Positions 50,906 through 59,682 of a stretch of DNA of 64,000 bases are shown here, piece after piece. This stretch comes from Metabacillus sp. B2-18 (lineage in GTDB: Bacteria; Bacillota; Bacilli; Bacillales; Bacillaceae): positions 1,277,501 through 1,341,500 of the forward strand of contig NZ_CP088245.1 in assembly GCF_021117275.1 (NCBI RefSeq), in the 5' to 3' direction. Both the position numbers and the translations under genes were made by a program. The notes below the pieces were generated by a model. The model was not told where the DNA came from and searched no databases. It saw only the letters and a program-made list of their open reading frames with translations. How positions within the stretch are numbered: the first letter of the stretch is position 1; each line of letters begins with the position of its first letter.

Positions 50906-53650
50906 ATGACAAGAGAAGATCAACTAATTGAAAAGACATTTTTTGAAACATTTTTATCTGATGGTGATAATAGGCGTCCATCACGGATACTTGGTCAGGC
51001 CTATTTTGAGGAACAAAATCGAGAAGAAAGCTTCGATTTATCATATATTCGTTTTGCTCAAGGAGAAATCTATTTTCATGATTTGGATTATGAGGCTGCC
51101 ATCTTTAAATGGGAAAATATTAAAAATGAATTAGAGCCTTGGGCAAAAATGAATATAGGCGATGCCTACTCTCAGCTAGGATTATTATCTGCAGCAGAGG
51201 ATATGTATAATTCGATTGAGACAAGTGAAGATACATTAAAAAGTGAGGTTGCTTTAAAGCTCTTTTTTCTTTATAAAGAAAGAGGAAAAACGGAGCATGC
51301 ATATGAAACAATTAAAAAAGCTGTTTTACTGGATCCGGATTATCCAAATGTAACAAGAATTGCACGCGATTTTTACGAAGAAAATGAAGATGAAGAGAAT
51401 GCTGTTAAACTAGCTGTTGATGAACTTATTCGTACCGAAAAAGAAGAATGGTTTTCAGTCATCACCTCATATGTAAAAGCAGGAAACACAAAAAACTTTT
51501 CACCAGATTTTTTTGCAGATGCTTTACTTTCCATTCATGGTGTTAATAAACATTCCTTCATCTCTTTTACTCATGCATTATGGAATAGTTATAGAAATGA
51601 AGAGTCATATCTTCAATGGATCAATACAATTAATGAGTTGTTTATGATTGTCCAACATGAAGAGGAGTTTCAGTGGAATTCAATTGTTCAACTTTATGAA
51701 GAAACGTTTATTGAATTAACAGATGGTCGCTATTTTCTACAAATTCTTCAAGATATGATGCCTAATCTATTATCTTGTTGGTTGAAGCTCTCAACAAGAG
51801 AAAATGGGTTAACTCCAGCTGCCACGGTATTAGCCTGGAATGAAATTTTCCCTGGCCATATTAATCAGGATAGTATATATCGTGCAGAAGCAATTATTTT
51901 TGAAGTGGAGAACAACCAAAGTGGAATGCAGCAAGCTCTACAATTATTTAAAACAGTGAAAAAATGGGCGGAAGGACATTCTCTTGCTGTTGATTATAAA
52001 ACTGTATGGTGGTTAGAAGAATTACTAAATTCGAATATTAAGCAGCATTTTTTACTTGCAGGATTCGAAGGAAGCGGAAAAACAACATTTATGCACTCAT
52101 TATTGGGTGAAAAACGGTATAAAGGTACAACAACTTCTATGGTCGTTTACCATGATGATGACGAACTTTCTATTAGTCAGATTACAAGTACAGGACATCG
52201 TTATCTTGAGAACCAACGTGAAATGCTTGAGGAGATGGAGGAAGCTTCTTTATTTCAAGTAAAGCAACCATGTATCTTTTTACACGAAAATCAATGTGCA
52301 ATTATTGATACACCAGCTTTAAACAGCAGTTATAGAAATGAATTTTTTAGCAAATTATTATTAGCCGATGGAGTATTTTTTGTTTTGGACGGAGCCGATC
52401 CTCTTTCAGATGAGGAGTACAATGTATTAAGTCAAATGAAAAAATTTGCTCCAGAAATAAAAGTTCATTTTATCCTAAACAAGGTAGATCTAATTGCAAG
52501 TGATGCAAATACACAAGCAATGATTAATGATATAAAAAGAAAAGTGATAAGTATATATCCAGAAGCAGATATTCTGCCATATTCTTCTTTACATCCATTT
52601 AGTCAGCAATCCAGCAAACTTAACACGTTTGTAAACGCATATTATCCTTTTGATATGAAAGAAAAACCAAACAAAAGAACAGCCAATGTGTTAGCGATAA
52701 TTCGAAATGTTCTCTCTGAATTGCTTCATAAAAGAGAAGAAATGGAAAAAGGCTTTATCTATTCTATTCAATGGAATGAAGATATTTTAGGTAGATTAAA
52801 AGGCTTGAGTTTAAAACTAACAGATCTTCAACATGAAAAAGTGGAGGCCATTATTGCCGCTTATAGGTCCTTACTAAAAGAAGGCAAAACAGAGTTGATG
52901 GAAACCATTCCAAAATTGTTAAAAGAAAGCTCAGAATATATCAAAGAAGATAGTGACTTTAAACAAATTCATATAAACTTAAATGAGAAAATGAATGAAA
53001 AAATACAAACGTATATTGAAGGAACATTACTTCCAACCGTTTATAATCAGCTTGATACCTGGGTATCAGCTTCTCACGATGAATTTCTTGAAAGTCAATC
53101 TTTCTTAGTTGAGATGAGTGAAACGTTCAATGATATTTATCAAGAGAATAAGCTTTCTTTACAGTGTGATTTTGCGCTATTAGATGATTGGCGTAGAGAT
53201 TTAGACAGAATGACAGGTCGAATTCAGTTTGAAAAAGAAAACATAATGCTTAAGAAAAAACCTGCTCAGTTGTTATTAAAAGGTGCTGGCAGGCTATTAG
53301 GAACAATGAACCAAAGCAACAATATGCTTTATAATCAATACAAGAAATATGTTGAAAATGAATCATATGAAGAAGTAACAGCCTCTATTGCGAATAAGTT
53401 ATTTTTACCATTTGAATTATTTGAAAAGGGCTTAAGTCAAGATGTTTCATCCTTTTTCCAAGGTGCAATTCAAGAGGTAAAGGATACGATTGCTGAAACA
53501 GAAAACATTATCCAAGATGGAAAAGAAAGCTTGGATAACATGAGATCTAATCCTGAGGTCTTTTATGATCCGTTAAAATTATTTGAGGTAAACCTACTTC
53601 AGCAGGAATTTAGCTTACAAGCTAAAAAAGATTACAGTCGAACAAGTTGA
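50906..53650 (+). CDS. TPR and dynamin-like GTPase fusion protein
   Basis: About 914 aa with no membrane-spanning signal. The N-terminal 370 residues are helical with TPR-like repeats (FAQGEIYFHDLDYEAAIFKWENI, AKMNIGDAYSQLGLLSAAEDMYNSI). A GTPase domain follows (about 380-560): P-loop GFEGSGKTTF near 386, a DTPALNSS G3 segment near 467 and NKVD (G4) near 528. The last 330 residues are long helices typical of a bacterial dynamin-like stalk. AGGAGG at 50895-50900 sets ATG 50906. Bacterial dynamin-like proteins remodel membranes; the TPR-first arrangement suggests recruitment by a partner. It differs from the two-headed DynA of B. subtilis. Confidence 0.8.
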   Translation: MTREDQLIEKTFFETFLSDGDNRRPSRILGQAYFEEQNREESFDLSYIRFAQGEIYFHDLDYEAAIFKWENIKNELEPWAKMNIGDAYSQLGLLSAAEDMYNSIETSEDTLKSEVALKLFFLYKERGKTEHAYETIKKAVLLDPDYPNVTRIARDFYEENEDEENAVKLAVDELIRTEKEEWFSVITSYVKAGNTKNFSPDFFADALLSIHGVNKHSFISFTHALWNSYRNEESYLQWINTINELFMIVQHEEEFQWNSIVQLYEETFIELTDGRYFLQILQDMMPNLLSCWLKLSTRENGLTPAATVLAWNEIFPGHINQDSIYRAEAIIFEVENNQSGMQQALQLFKTVKKWAEGHSLAVDYKTVWWLEELLNSNIKQHFLLAGFEGSGKTTFMHSLLGEKRYKGTTTSMVVYHDDDELSISQITSTGHRYLENQREMLEEMEEASLFQVKQPCIFLHENQCAIIDTPALNSSYRNEFFSKLLLADGVFFVLDGADPLSDEEYNVLSQMKKFAPEIKVHFILNKVDLIASDANTQAMINDIKRKVISIYPEADILPYSSLHPFSQQSSKLNTFVNAYYPFDMKEKPNKRTANVLAIIRNVLSELLHKREEMEKGFIYSIQWNEDILGRLKGLSLKLTDLQHEKVEAIIAAYRSLLKEGKTELMETIPKLLKESSEYIKEDSDFKQIHINLNEKMNEKIQTYIEGTLLPTVYNQLDTWVSASHDEFLESQSFLVEMSETFNDIYQENKLSLQCDFALLDDWRRDLDRMTGRIQFEKENIMLKKKPAQLLLKGAGRLLGTMNQSNNMLYNQYKKYVENESYEEVTASIANKLFLPFELFEKGLSQDVSSFFQGAIQEVKDTIAETENIIQDGKESLDNMRSNPEVFYDPLKLFEVNLLQQEFSLQAKKDYSRTS

Positions 53651-53655
53651 ATGTA

Positions 53656-53690
53656 GAAGAGACTATTCCTTAGGGAAGGTCTCTTTTTTA
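53656..53690 (+). terminator. Terminator after the GTPase gene
   Basis: AGAGACtaTTCC / GGAAggTCTCT arms with a short loop and six T. Confidence 0.8.
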
Positions 53691-53783
53691 TGCAAGTTAA
53701 TTGAGAAAAGAATATAATGAGGGTAACATTAATTCATAACGATTAAGGCACGTAAGTCATAACTACCTGAGGAGAGTACATAT

Positions 53784-54818
53784 ATGGTGAAACATAAAAA
53801 GATTAACTTGAAAATCCCCCTTCTAATCATGCTTTTATTAATTATTGTGGCTTTCATTCCAACACCTTACTACCTATATCAACCAGGTTCGATCGAAGCA
53901 TTGCAGCCAAAAATTAAGGTGGAAGATGGGTACACAAAGGAAGACGGAAGCTTCCATTTAACAACTATTTTGTCAATAAAGGCAATGAATCCTTATATAT
54001 TGGCTTATGGGCTAGTTGCTCCACATACTGATATTGTAGAGGCAGAGGATGTTAAAGGGGACTTAACAGATCAGGAGTATAATAGATTACTCGAATTTAT
54101 GATGAAGAATTCAAAACAAAATGCGTTAGTTGCCGGTTTTAAGCAAGCTGGAGAAGAGGTTAAGATTGAATATCATGGCATTTTTGTTAGTGCAATATTG
54201 ACAGACTCTCCAGCAAAAAATGCTCTTCAAGTAGGAGATGTAATCACAAGTATTGATGGCATTAAAATGTATGAGGCAACTGAATTTATTTCGTATATAG
54301 AACAAAATAAAAAGGAAGGTGATTCAGCTACATTAACAATCTCTCGCGGAGGAGAAGAAATAAAGAAAACAGTTGAAATGGTGAAACTGGACCCATCAAC
54401 TAGTAAAGTAGGAATTGGTATTGTTCCTGAGGAAGATTTTACGGCAACGGTTTCTAGAGAGGTTGAAATTGAAAGTGATGATATTGGTGGTCCTTCAGCA
54501 GGTCTTATGTTTTCCTTAGAAATTCTTAATCAGCTAATTGCTGAAGATTTAACTAAAGGTTATAAAATTGCCGGAACTGGAACAATTGATCATAACGGAA
54601 ATGTAGGTCAAATAGGTGGAATCACTCATAAAATTACAGCAGCCTATGAAGACGGAGCTGATATCTTCTTTGCTCCGAAGGACATAACTTCCTATGATCG
54701 AAATGAACAAGAGGTTATAGCAGAGGTGGAGAAGAATGGCTATGAGGTAGATGTTGTGCCAGTAGCAACATTGTCTCAAGCTGTTGAGTATTTAGAGGGG
54801 CTAGAGGAGAAAAGTTAA
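53784..54818 (+). CDS. SepM/YlbL-family PDZ-Lon membrane protease
   Basis: 344 aa. One N-terminal membrane helix (about 9-27) anchors it with the active part outside the cell. A PDZ domain (about 125-205; SPAKNALQVGDVITSIDG) precedes a Lon-type Ser-Lys protease domain with GGPSAGLMFSLEI (Ser about 238) and GGITHKITAAYEDGADIFFAP (Lys about 283). Family members process peptide pheromones (streptococcal SepM) or assist cell-envelope proteolysis (Bacillus YlbL). In Bacillus, ylbL normally sits in another neighbourhood, so this may be a relocated or second copy. It follows the GTPase gene but has its own upstream region after a terminator. Confidence 0.9.
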   Translation: MVKHKKINLKIPLLIMLLLIIVAFIPTPYYLYQPGSIEALQPKIKVEDGYTKEDGSFHLTTILSIKAMNPYILAYGLVAPHTDIVEAEDVKGDLTDQEYNRLLEFMMKNSKQNALVAGFKQAGEEVKIEYHGIFVSAILTDSPAKNALQVGDVITSIDGIKMYEATEFISYIEQNKKEGDSATLTISRGGEEIKKTVEMVKLDPSTSKVGIGIVPEEDFTATVSREVEIESDDIGGPSAGLMFSLEILNQLIAEDLTKGYKIAGTGTIDHNGNVGQIGGITHKITAAYEDGADIFFAPKDITSYDRNEQEVIAEVEKNGYEVDVVPVATLSQAVEYLEGLEEKS

Positions 54819-54880
54819 ATATGTTTTGTGGAAGAAGTCTGTTTAGGGCTTCTTTCTTTAGTTTTTAAACTAGTGGTTAA

Positions 54881-55012
54881 GTTGAAATGTGTGTTGGTTG
54901 CGTCAAATTTGAGGAGTCACGTCAAAACTGCAATTGGTCCAGTCAAAAAGGCCTGTGGTCAAGTCAAATCGCATGTTGGTCACGTCACCACATTCCAAGC
55001 AATCTCGTCACA
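54881..55012. repeat. Degenerate 21-bp tandem repeat (GTCAAA / TTGGTC)
   Basis: GTCAAA-like cores begin at 54881 (GTTGAAA), 54902, 54921, 54942, 54963, 54984 and 55007, mostly 21 bases apart, with TGGTC or TTGGT between them. The array fills the gap between the protease gene and the terminator at 55061. Two short open frames here are composed of the repeat and are not credible genes. Confidence 0.7.
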
Positions 55013-55060
55013 GCCTCCAAAAAAATACAAACAAGCCCCACCATCTTCAACGTCTTCATA

Positions 55061-55107
55061 AAAACAATGGGACGCTCTAACGAACAGTCAGAGCGTCCCA
55101 TTGTTTT
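55061..55107. terminator. Bidirectional terminator between convergent genes
   Basis: AAAACAATGGGACGCTCT and AGAGCGTCCCATTGTTTT perfect 18-bp arms with an 11-base loop. Confidence 0.92.
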
Positions 55108-55121
55108 AAACAACCATAACA

Positions 55122-56201
55122 CTAAAAATCCAACAATTCAGGCCGTTCACATGTGCTTTCCATTTTATAATGAATACCACTGTTAGAGGAATCGTGGAAT
55201 CCATGCATAGCTTCTAACACATGATAAGCTAGATCACCATTTGCCCGGAACTTACCTCCATGTAAAATGGCTTTTGCCATGTCAGCTACACCTAGGCCTC
55301 GGCTGTTTTTGATATAGTCAGATGTTACTGGTACATCAGTGAATTCTTTTTCACCACGTTTTCTAATACGCACTGGCCCTCCAAATGTATTTGGATCAGG
55401 AACAAGTAGGGTACCTTCACTCCCGTATATTTCAATTGGGGGAAGGGAGGTGCCGCCCATTGCATCAAAACTTGTCGTAAGAGTTGCTACAGCACCAGAC
55501 GCAAAATCTAAAACACCGGAAATATGAGTTGGTGTTTTGACTGTAAGCTTTTCACCTGATTTTGGTTCACTTGTTATGATTCGTTCGGAATAGCTAATAC
55601 GGGCTGAACCTGAAAGCCGTTCAATTGGTCCTAAAAGAGATACCAATGTAGTTATATAGTACGGCCCCATGTCAAACATTGGGCCACCTCCAATTTCATA
55701 GTAAAACCCAGGATCTGGATGCCAGTGTTCGTGGCCACGGCTTATCATAAAGGCGGAGGCTCCAATTGGCGTTCCAATTTCTCCTTTCTCAATAAGAGAG
55801 ATGCTTGTTTGAATGCCGCCTCCTAAAAAAGTATCAGGTGCACTTCCAACAAAGAGATTGTTCTTCTTTGCGGTTTCTAAAATTTGCTTACCTTCTTCAC
55901 GAGTTATGCTAAGTGGTTTTTCTGTATAAACATGCTTGCCAGCCTCGAGTACTTTAATACAGACTAAGGCATGGGCTTTCGGGATCGTTAAGTTTATAAC
56001 TAATTGTATCTCAGAGTCATCAAGTAACTCTTGAACAGAATAAGCATGGGGGATTCCGAATTTTGTTGCTTGTGATTTGGCGCGTTCCAAATCTAGATCA
56101 GCACAGGCAACAAGGTCAAGATGTTCGAACTTTTGACAGTTTTCCATGTAAATGGAGCTAATATTTCCACAGCCAATTATTCCTATTTTTAGCTTTTTCA
56201 T
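55122..56201 (-). CDS. Gfo/Idh/MocA-family oxidoreductase (second of the cluster)
   Basis: 359 aa. The N-terminal Rossmann fold begins KIGIIGCGNISSIYMENC (GxGxxx NAD motif at about 7-12), with EKPLSITREEG near 98, the catalytic Lys of the family. The C-terminal alpha/beta substrate domain has GGGPMFDMGPYYITTLVSLLG near 170, with Asp and Tyr of the active site. It is last in a minus-strand operon after ThuA and a paralogous oxidoreductase. It probably oxidises or reduces a sugar or cyclitol derivative; specificity is unknown. Confidence 0.88.
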   Translation of the reverse strand: MKKLKIGIIGCGNISSIYMENCQKFEHLDLVACADLDLERAKSQATKFGIPHAYSVQELLDDSEIQLVINLTIPKAHALVCIKVLEAGKHVYTEKPLSITREEGKQILETAKKNNLFVGSAPDTFLGGGIQTSISLIEKGEIGTPIGASAFMISRGHEHWHPDPGFYYEIGGGPMFDMGPYYITTLVSLLGPIERLSGSARISYSERIITSEPKSGEKLTVKTPTHISGVLDFASGAVATLTTSFDAMGGTSLPPIEIYGSEGTLLVPDPNTFGGPVRIRKRGEKEFTDVPVTSDYIKNSRGLGVADMAKAILHGGKFRANGDLAYHVLEAMHGFHDSSNSGIHYKMESTCERPELLDF

Positions 56202-56228
56202 TTAGAGACCCTCCAGAAATTATTAAAT

Positions 56229-56966
56229 CTACTGACTGTCACCCATTCCAGTGTAATTACGACTGTTTTCATTACTAGATAAAACTAGTTCTTCAGCACG
56301 TTTTTTGCCGTTTGCTGCCCATAAGAAACCTTTCCTCATGATATGAGTAACCTCTGGCATGGAAATTATATTAGCTTTATGACCTAATGAATTATAAAAA
56401 ACATTTCCATGTCCCCAACGCTTTGTCCATACAACAGGCATATCTACTGCTTTGTTTGTTGCGTGAGGACCATCAACAACTGGAAAACGTGTTGTAGCCA
56501 GTACTTCAACAGCAGGGTCTACATGAAGATAATATTGTTCACTTACTACCTTAAAATCAGATAGACCTTCTAAAAGAGGACTTGTCGAATGCTTGATATT
56601 GACCATATATTCAACACCATCATTACCAGGGTGTGCAACCCAATTTCCACCGGTCATAAACTGCCAGTCAACATTATTGCGAAAAGAATCACACATTCTT
56701 CCATGACATCCGGCTAAGCCAACACCGTTTACTACAGCATCTGAAATATTGAAAACATATTTCTTATCTATTTCACCCATTGTCCAGTGTGGAACGATTA
56801 GGTCAAAGGATTTTAATTTTTCTGGATCTGCGTAAGATTCAAGGGAGGAAGATACTTCTACAGAGAAGTTTTCTTCTTCGAGAATAGATTTGAAAATTTG
56901 AGCAACTTGCTCAGGTTCATGTCCGTCCCAGCCTCCCCAAACGATTAATGCGTTTTTATCACTCAT
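56229..56966 (-). CDS. ThuA-domain protein (trehalose-utilisation-like)
   Basis: 245 aa with the ThuA class I glutamine-amidotransferase-like fold: ALIVWGGWDGHEPEQVAQIF at the start, DLIVPHWTMGEI near 54, GVGLAGCHGRMCDSF near 87 and WTKRWGHGNVFYNSLGHKANI near 180-200, typical of the family. In rhizobia ThuA acts with the oxidoreductase ThuB in disaccharide use, probably on 3-keto sugar intermediates. It lies between two Gfo/Idh/MocA genes, supporting a similar role. Confidence 0.88.
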   Translation of the reverse strand: MSDKNALIVWGGWDGHEPEQVAQIFKSILEEENFSVEVSSSLESYADPEKLKSFDLIVPHWTMGEIDKKYVFNISDAVVNGVGLAGCHGRMCDSFRNNVDWQFMTGGNWVAHPGNDGVEYMVNIKHSTSPLLEGLSDFKVVSEQYYLHVDPAVEVLATTRFPVVDGPHATNKAVDMPVVWTKRWGHGNVFYNSLGHKANIISMPEVTHIMRKGFLWAANGKKRAEELVLSSNENSRNYTGMGDSQ

Positions 56967-56984
56967 TCTTTTTTCTCCTCTCTA

Positions 56985-58145
56985 TTAAACTTCCGAAACA
57001 GTTATCCATTGTCGTTTTTCAATAGATAAATCAACAGCCTCTAGAACTTGTTGACATTTCACACCATCGTGAAAATTTGGAACAGGCTGACGGTCTCCCT
57101 TAATCGCATCCATTAGCTCTACTATTTCATGGATAAATGTGTGCTCATAACCAATTGTATGTCCAGGCGGCCACCAGTTTTCTGCATAAGCATGTGAAGG
57201 GTCTGTTGCTAACACACGTCGGAAGCCCTGAACATCATCTCTGTCTTCAGTGAAGTAGACTTGTAATTCATTCATTCGTTCAAAATCAAAGATGACGCTA
57301 CCCTTGCTTCCATTAATCTCAAAGGAATTTGTACAGCGATGACCTGTGCCGTAACGAGTAGCTTCAAAGCTACCTAATGCTCCATTTGCAAAACGCGTCA
57401 TAAACAAAGTAGCATCATCAACCGTGACCTTTCCTTTCTCTTCTTGAGTTTGACCACCTGATGAAAGCCCTGTTGTGTTTGTTGGGAGAGGTCTTTCTTT
57501 AATAAATGTTTCGCTCATCCCAATTACCTCTGTCATATCACCAATTAGATAGTGAGCTAAGTCAATTAAGTGTGCTCCTAAATCTCCATGCGAACCTGAG
57601 CCGGCTATATCTTTTTGAAGTCTCCAGGCAAGAGGGAAGTTAGGGTCAACCAGCCAATCTTGTAAAAACCATGCGCGATAATGATAGATATCACCTAATT
57701 TTCCTTCCGCTATTAATTTTTTTGCCAGCATAACAGCTGGAGCAAATCGATAATTAAAGCCGACCATATGCTTAACACCTGCTGCTTCAACAACCTCAAG
57801 CATTTCACGTGAATCCTTCAATGTAAGCGCTAACGGTTTTTCGCAGAAAACATGTTTTCCTGCTCTAGCTGCTGCAATGGTTATTTCTTTATGTACATCA
57901 CTAGGAGCATTAATATCTATTAAATCAAGATCGCTTCGTTCAATAAGAGTTTTCCAGTCTGTTGAGTATTCCTCCCAACCGAATTGTTTTGCAGCTTGTG
58001 CAATACCTTCTGGATTGCGTCCACAAATTACTTTCATTTCAGGTTGCATACTGTTTGGAAAGAAAAGAGGAAGATCACGATAAGCATGACTATGTGCCTT
58101 CCCCATAAACTTGTAACCAATCATCCCAACTTTTATTGTCTCCAT
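56985..58145 (-). CDS. Gfo/Idh/MocA-family oxidoreductase (first of the cluster)
   Basis: 386 aa with the Rossmann start KVGMIGYKFMGKAHSHAYRDL (a GxxxxG variant), EKPLALTLKDSREML with the conserved Lys near residue 97, and AGSGSHGDLGAHLIDLAHYLIGDM near 185 with active-site Asp and His. It resembles oxidoreductases acting on glucosides, inositols or 3-keto sugars. First structural gene of the operon after the LacI regulator; ThuA follows 18 bases downstream. Confidence 0.9.
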   Translation of the reverse strand: METIKVGMIGYKFMGKAHSHAYRDLPLFFPNSMQPEMKVICGRNPEGIAQAAKQFGWEEYSTDWKTLIERSDLDLIDINAPSDVHKEITIAAARAGKHVFCEKPLALTLKDSREMLEVVEAAGVKHMVGFNYRFAPAVMLAKKLIAEGKLGDIYHYRAWFLQDWLVDPNFPLAWRLQKDIAGSGSHGDLGAHLIDLAHYLIGDMTEVIGMSETFIKERPLPTNTTGLSSGGQTQEEKGKVTVDDATLFMTRFANGALGSFEATRYGTGHRCTNSFEINGSKGSVIFDFERMNELQVYFTEDRDDVQGFRRVLATDPSHAYAENWWPPGHTIGYEHTFIHEIVELMDAIKGDRQPVPNFHDGVKCQQVLEAVDLSIEKRQWITVSEV

Positions 58146-58248
58146 AATATTTCCCCTTTTTTAAAGTTTGGTAGAAAACAAGTTACTTCGTTTGATAACG
58201 TTTAGTGTCATTTCTGAGGTGAAAGAAGGAGCATAGGTTTATATGACA

Positions 58249-59277
58249 CTAGTTTTTGCGTGAGGATTGTCTTTCAATTAAAGTGACAGGCAGTCTTAGG
58301 CTAGTATTTTTGTTGTCACCGTGCGAAATACAGTTGAGTACCTTTTCAGCAGCCATTTGCCCCATTTCATATAAAGGTACATTTACAGTACTTAATGGTG
58401 GAGAAGTCATTCTCGATATTTCTGAGTTATCATAGCCGATAATGAAATAATCCTGTGAAGCGAGCAAACCTCGTTCATTCAAACCTTGCATAAGTCCAAT
58501 AGCCATTCGGTCATTTGCTGCAAAAATCGCTTTTGATGTATGCAGGAAAGAGTGAATTTGCTCAGCTACCATATAGCCGCTTTTTCGGCTATAATTTCCT
58601 TCAAAAATAAGGTCATTACTAAATGGTATGCCTTTATGTTGTAATGCTTTCCTATAGCCTACAAGTCGATCGATACTATTTGAAAACTCTTTTGGACCAT
58701 TTAAGAAGATAATTCTTTCAAAACCTTTATTAAGTAAAGAAGTTGTTGCTTGATAACTTCCATCTACATGATCTCCATCAATAAAGTGAAAGGTATGTTC
58801 TGAAAAAGTTTGATTAATTAAACAATATGGCAATTGTTGTTGATGTAGATCTTCAAGTGCCTTTATTTCATTCGGAGTATTTTTAGCTCCTAGAATAATG
58901 CAGCCATCTACTCGCTGAGATTGAAAAAGCTGAACATAATCTTTTGGTTGATCAGGAGTTTGAAATAATAGTAACAATCCATAACCAGATTCTCCTAGTT
59001 TTGCACCAATTCCACTAACTAGCTCTGAAAAATAGTGGGTAGACATTAAGTTGACCTTAGGTAGATAAGGTACAATCACTCCAATATTGTTGCTTTTACC
59101 TTTAGCAAAGTTTTGTGCGATTACGTTAGGATAATAATGAAGCTCTTTTGCAGCTTGCAATACTTTTTGCTTAGTTTCTTCTCGCAATGGAGCTATGTTG
59201 TTAAAGACCCGTGAAACCGTGGCCTCAGAAACACCTGCTAGCCTTGCAACATCTTTTCTATTAGCTAATTTATTCAC
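58249..59277 (-). CDS. LacI-family regulator of the ThuA/oxidoreductase cluster
   Basis: 342 aa: LacI helix-turn-helix NRKDVARLAGVSEATVSRVFNNIAPLREETKQKV (residues about 6-40) and a sugar-binding effector domain. The GTG start at 59277 is almost directly after AGGGGG, an unusually short spacing, but no other start would keep the DNA-binding helix. It lies 103 bases upstream of the oxidoreductase gene in the same direction and is its likely regulator. Confidence 0.9.
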   Translation of the reverse strand: MNKLANRKDVARLAGVSEATVSRVFNNIAPLREETKQKVLQAAKELHYYPNVIAQNFAKGKSNNIGVIVPYLPKVNLMSTHYFSELVSGIGAKLGESGYGLLLLFQTPDQPKDYVQLFQSQRVDGCIILGAKNTPNEIKALEDLHQQQLPYCLINQTFSEHTFHFIDGDHVDGSYQATTSLLNKGFERIIFLNGPKEFSNSIDRLVGYRKALQHKGIPFSNDLIFEGNYSRKSGYMVAEQIHSFLHTSKAIFAANDRMAIGLMQGLNERGLLASQDYFIIGYDNSEISRMTSPPLSTVNVPLYEMGQMAAEKVLNCISHGDNKNTSLRLPVTLIERQSSRKN

Positions 59278-59640
59278 CCCCTGTAAACATTATGTACACG
59301 CGTTCATTTTCTCTGTTTTTAGGTGAAATGTCAATGAAAACCAGGAAATTAAAAATAAAAATAAAAAAATTAAAATTTTTAGGTTTAACATGTTTTTAGT
59401 CGGGTATATAGCAAAAGACAGTATCCCCCCTGATACTTTCTATATGAAAAACTTGAGGAGCCTTCATACATAGTATGGAGGTTTTTTCTTGTGCCTTTCT
59501 TTTGTGTTCTCTTTCACCCTCCGGTAGAGGATTCTCGTTTTCACGCTAAACAACTTAAACATAGCTTAAATTCTTAAGAATTTCTTCATATTTTCCCTAC
59601 CTTTAATTTAAGAACTTTTGTTTATACTGAGTTCATCCTT
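59278..59640. other. Intergenic region between divergent lacI and response regulator genes
   Basis: About 400 bases without a gene between 59278 and 59682. It holds a possible GTGTAC/GTACAC-containing operator near 59291-59305 beside the lacI start, an A-rich stretch (59340-59390), a hairpin with T run at 59459-59488 on the plus strand that terminates nothing annotated, and the promoter region of the two-component operon (TTCTTAAATTTAAG-like stretch near 59560-59610). Confidence 0.5.
59459..59488 (+). terminator. Orphan terminator-like hairpin
   Basis: CCTTCATAC and GTATGGAGG pair with one mismatch around a three-base loop and are followed by TTTTTT. No gene ends upstream on this strand, so it could end a small RNA or a leader transcript. 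Confidence 0.5.
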
Positions 59641-59682
59641 AGCAGATAGCGCATGGTATACTTTGGAAAGGAGGAAAGAATG

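Noticed and set aside
54828..55186. Two overlapping short plus-strand open frames after the SepM-like gene
   Set aside because: They consist of the GTCAAA repeat and run through a strong terminator; no ribosome site and no family resemblance.
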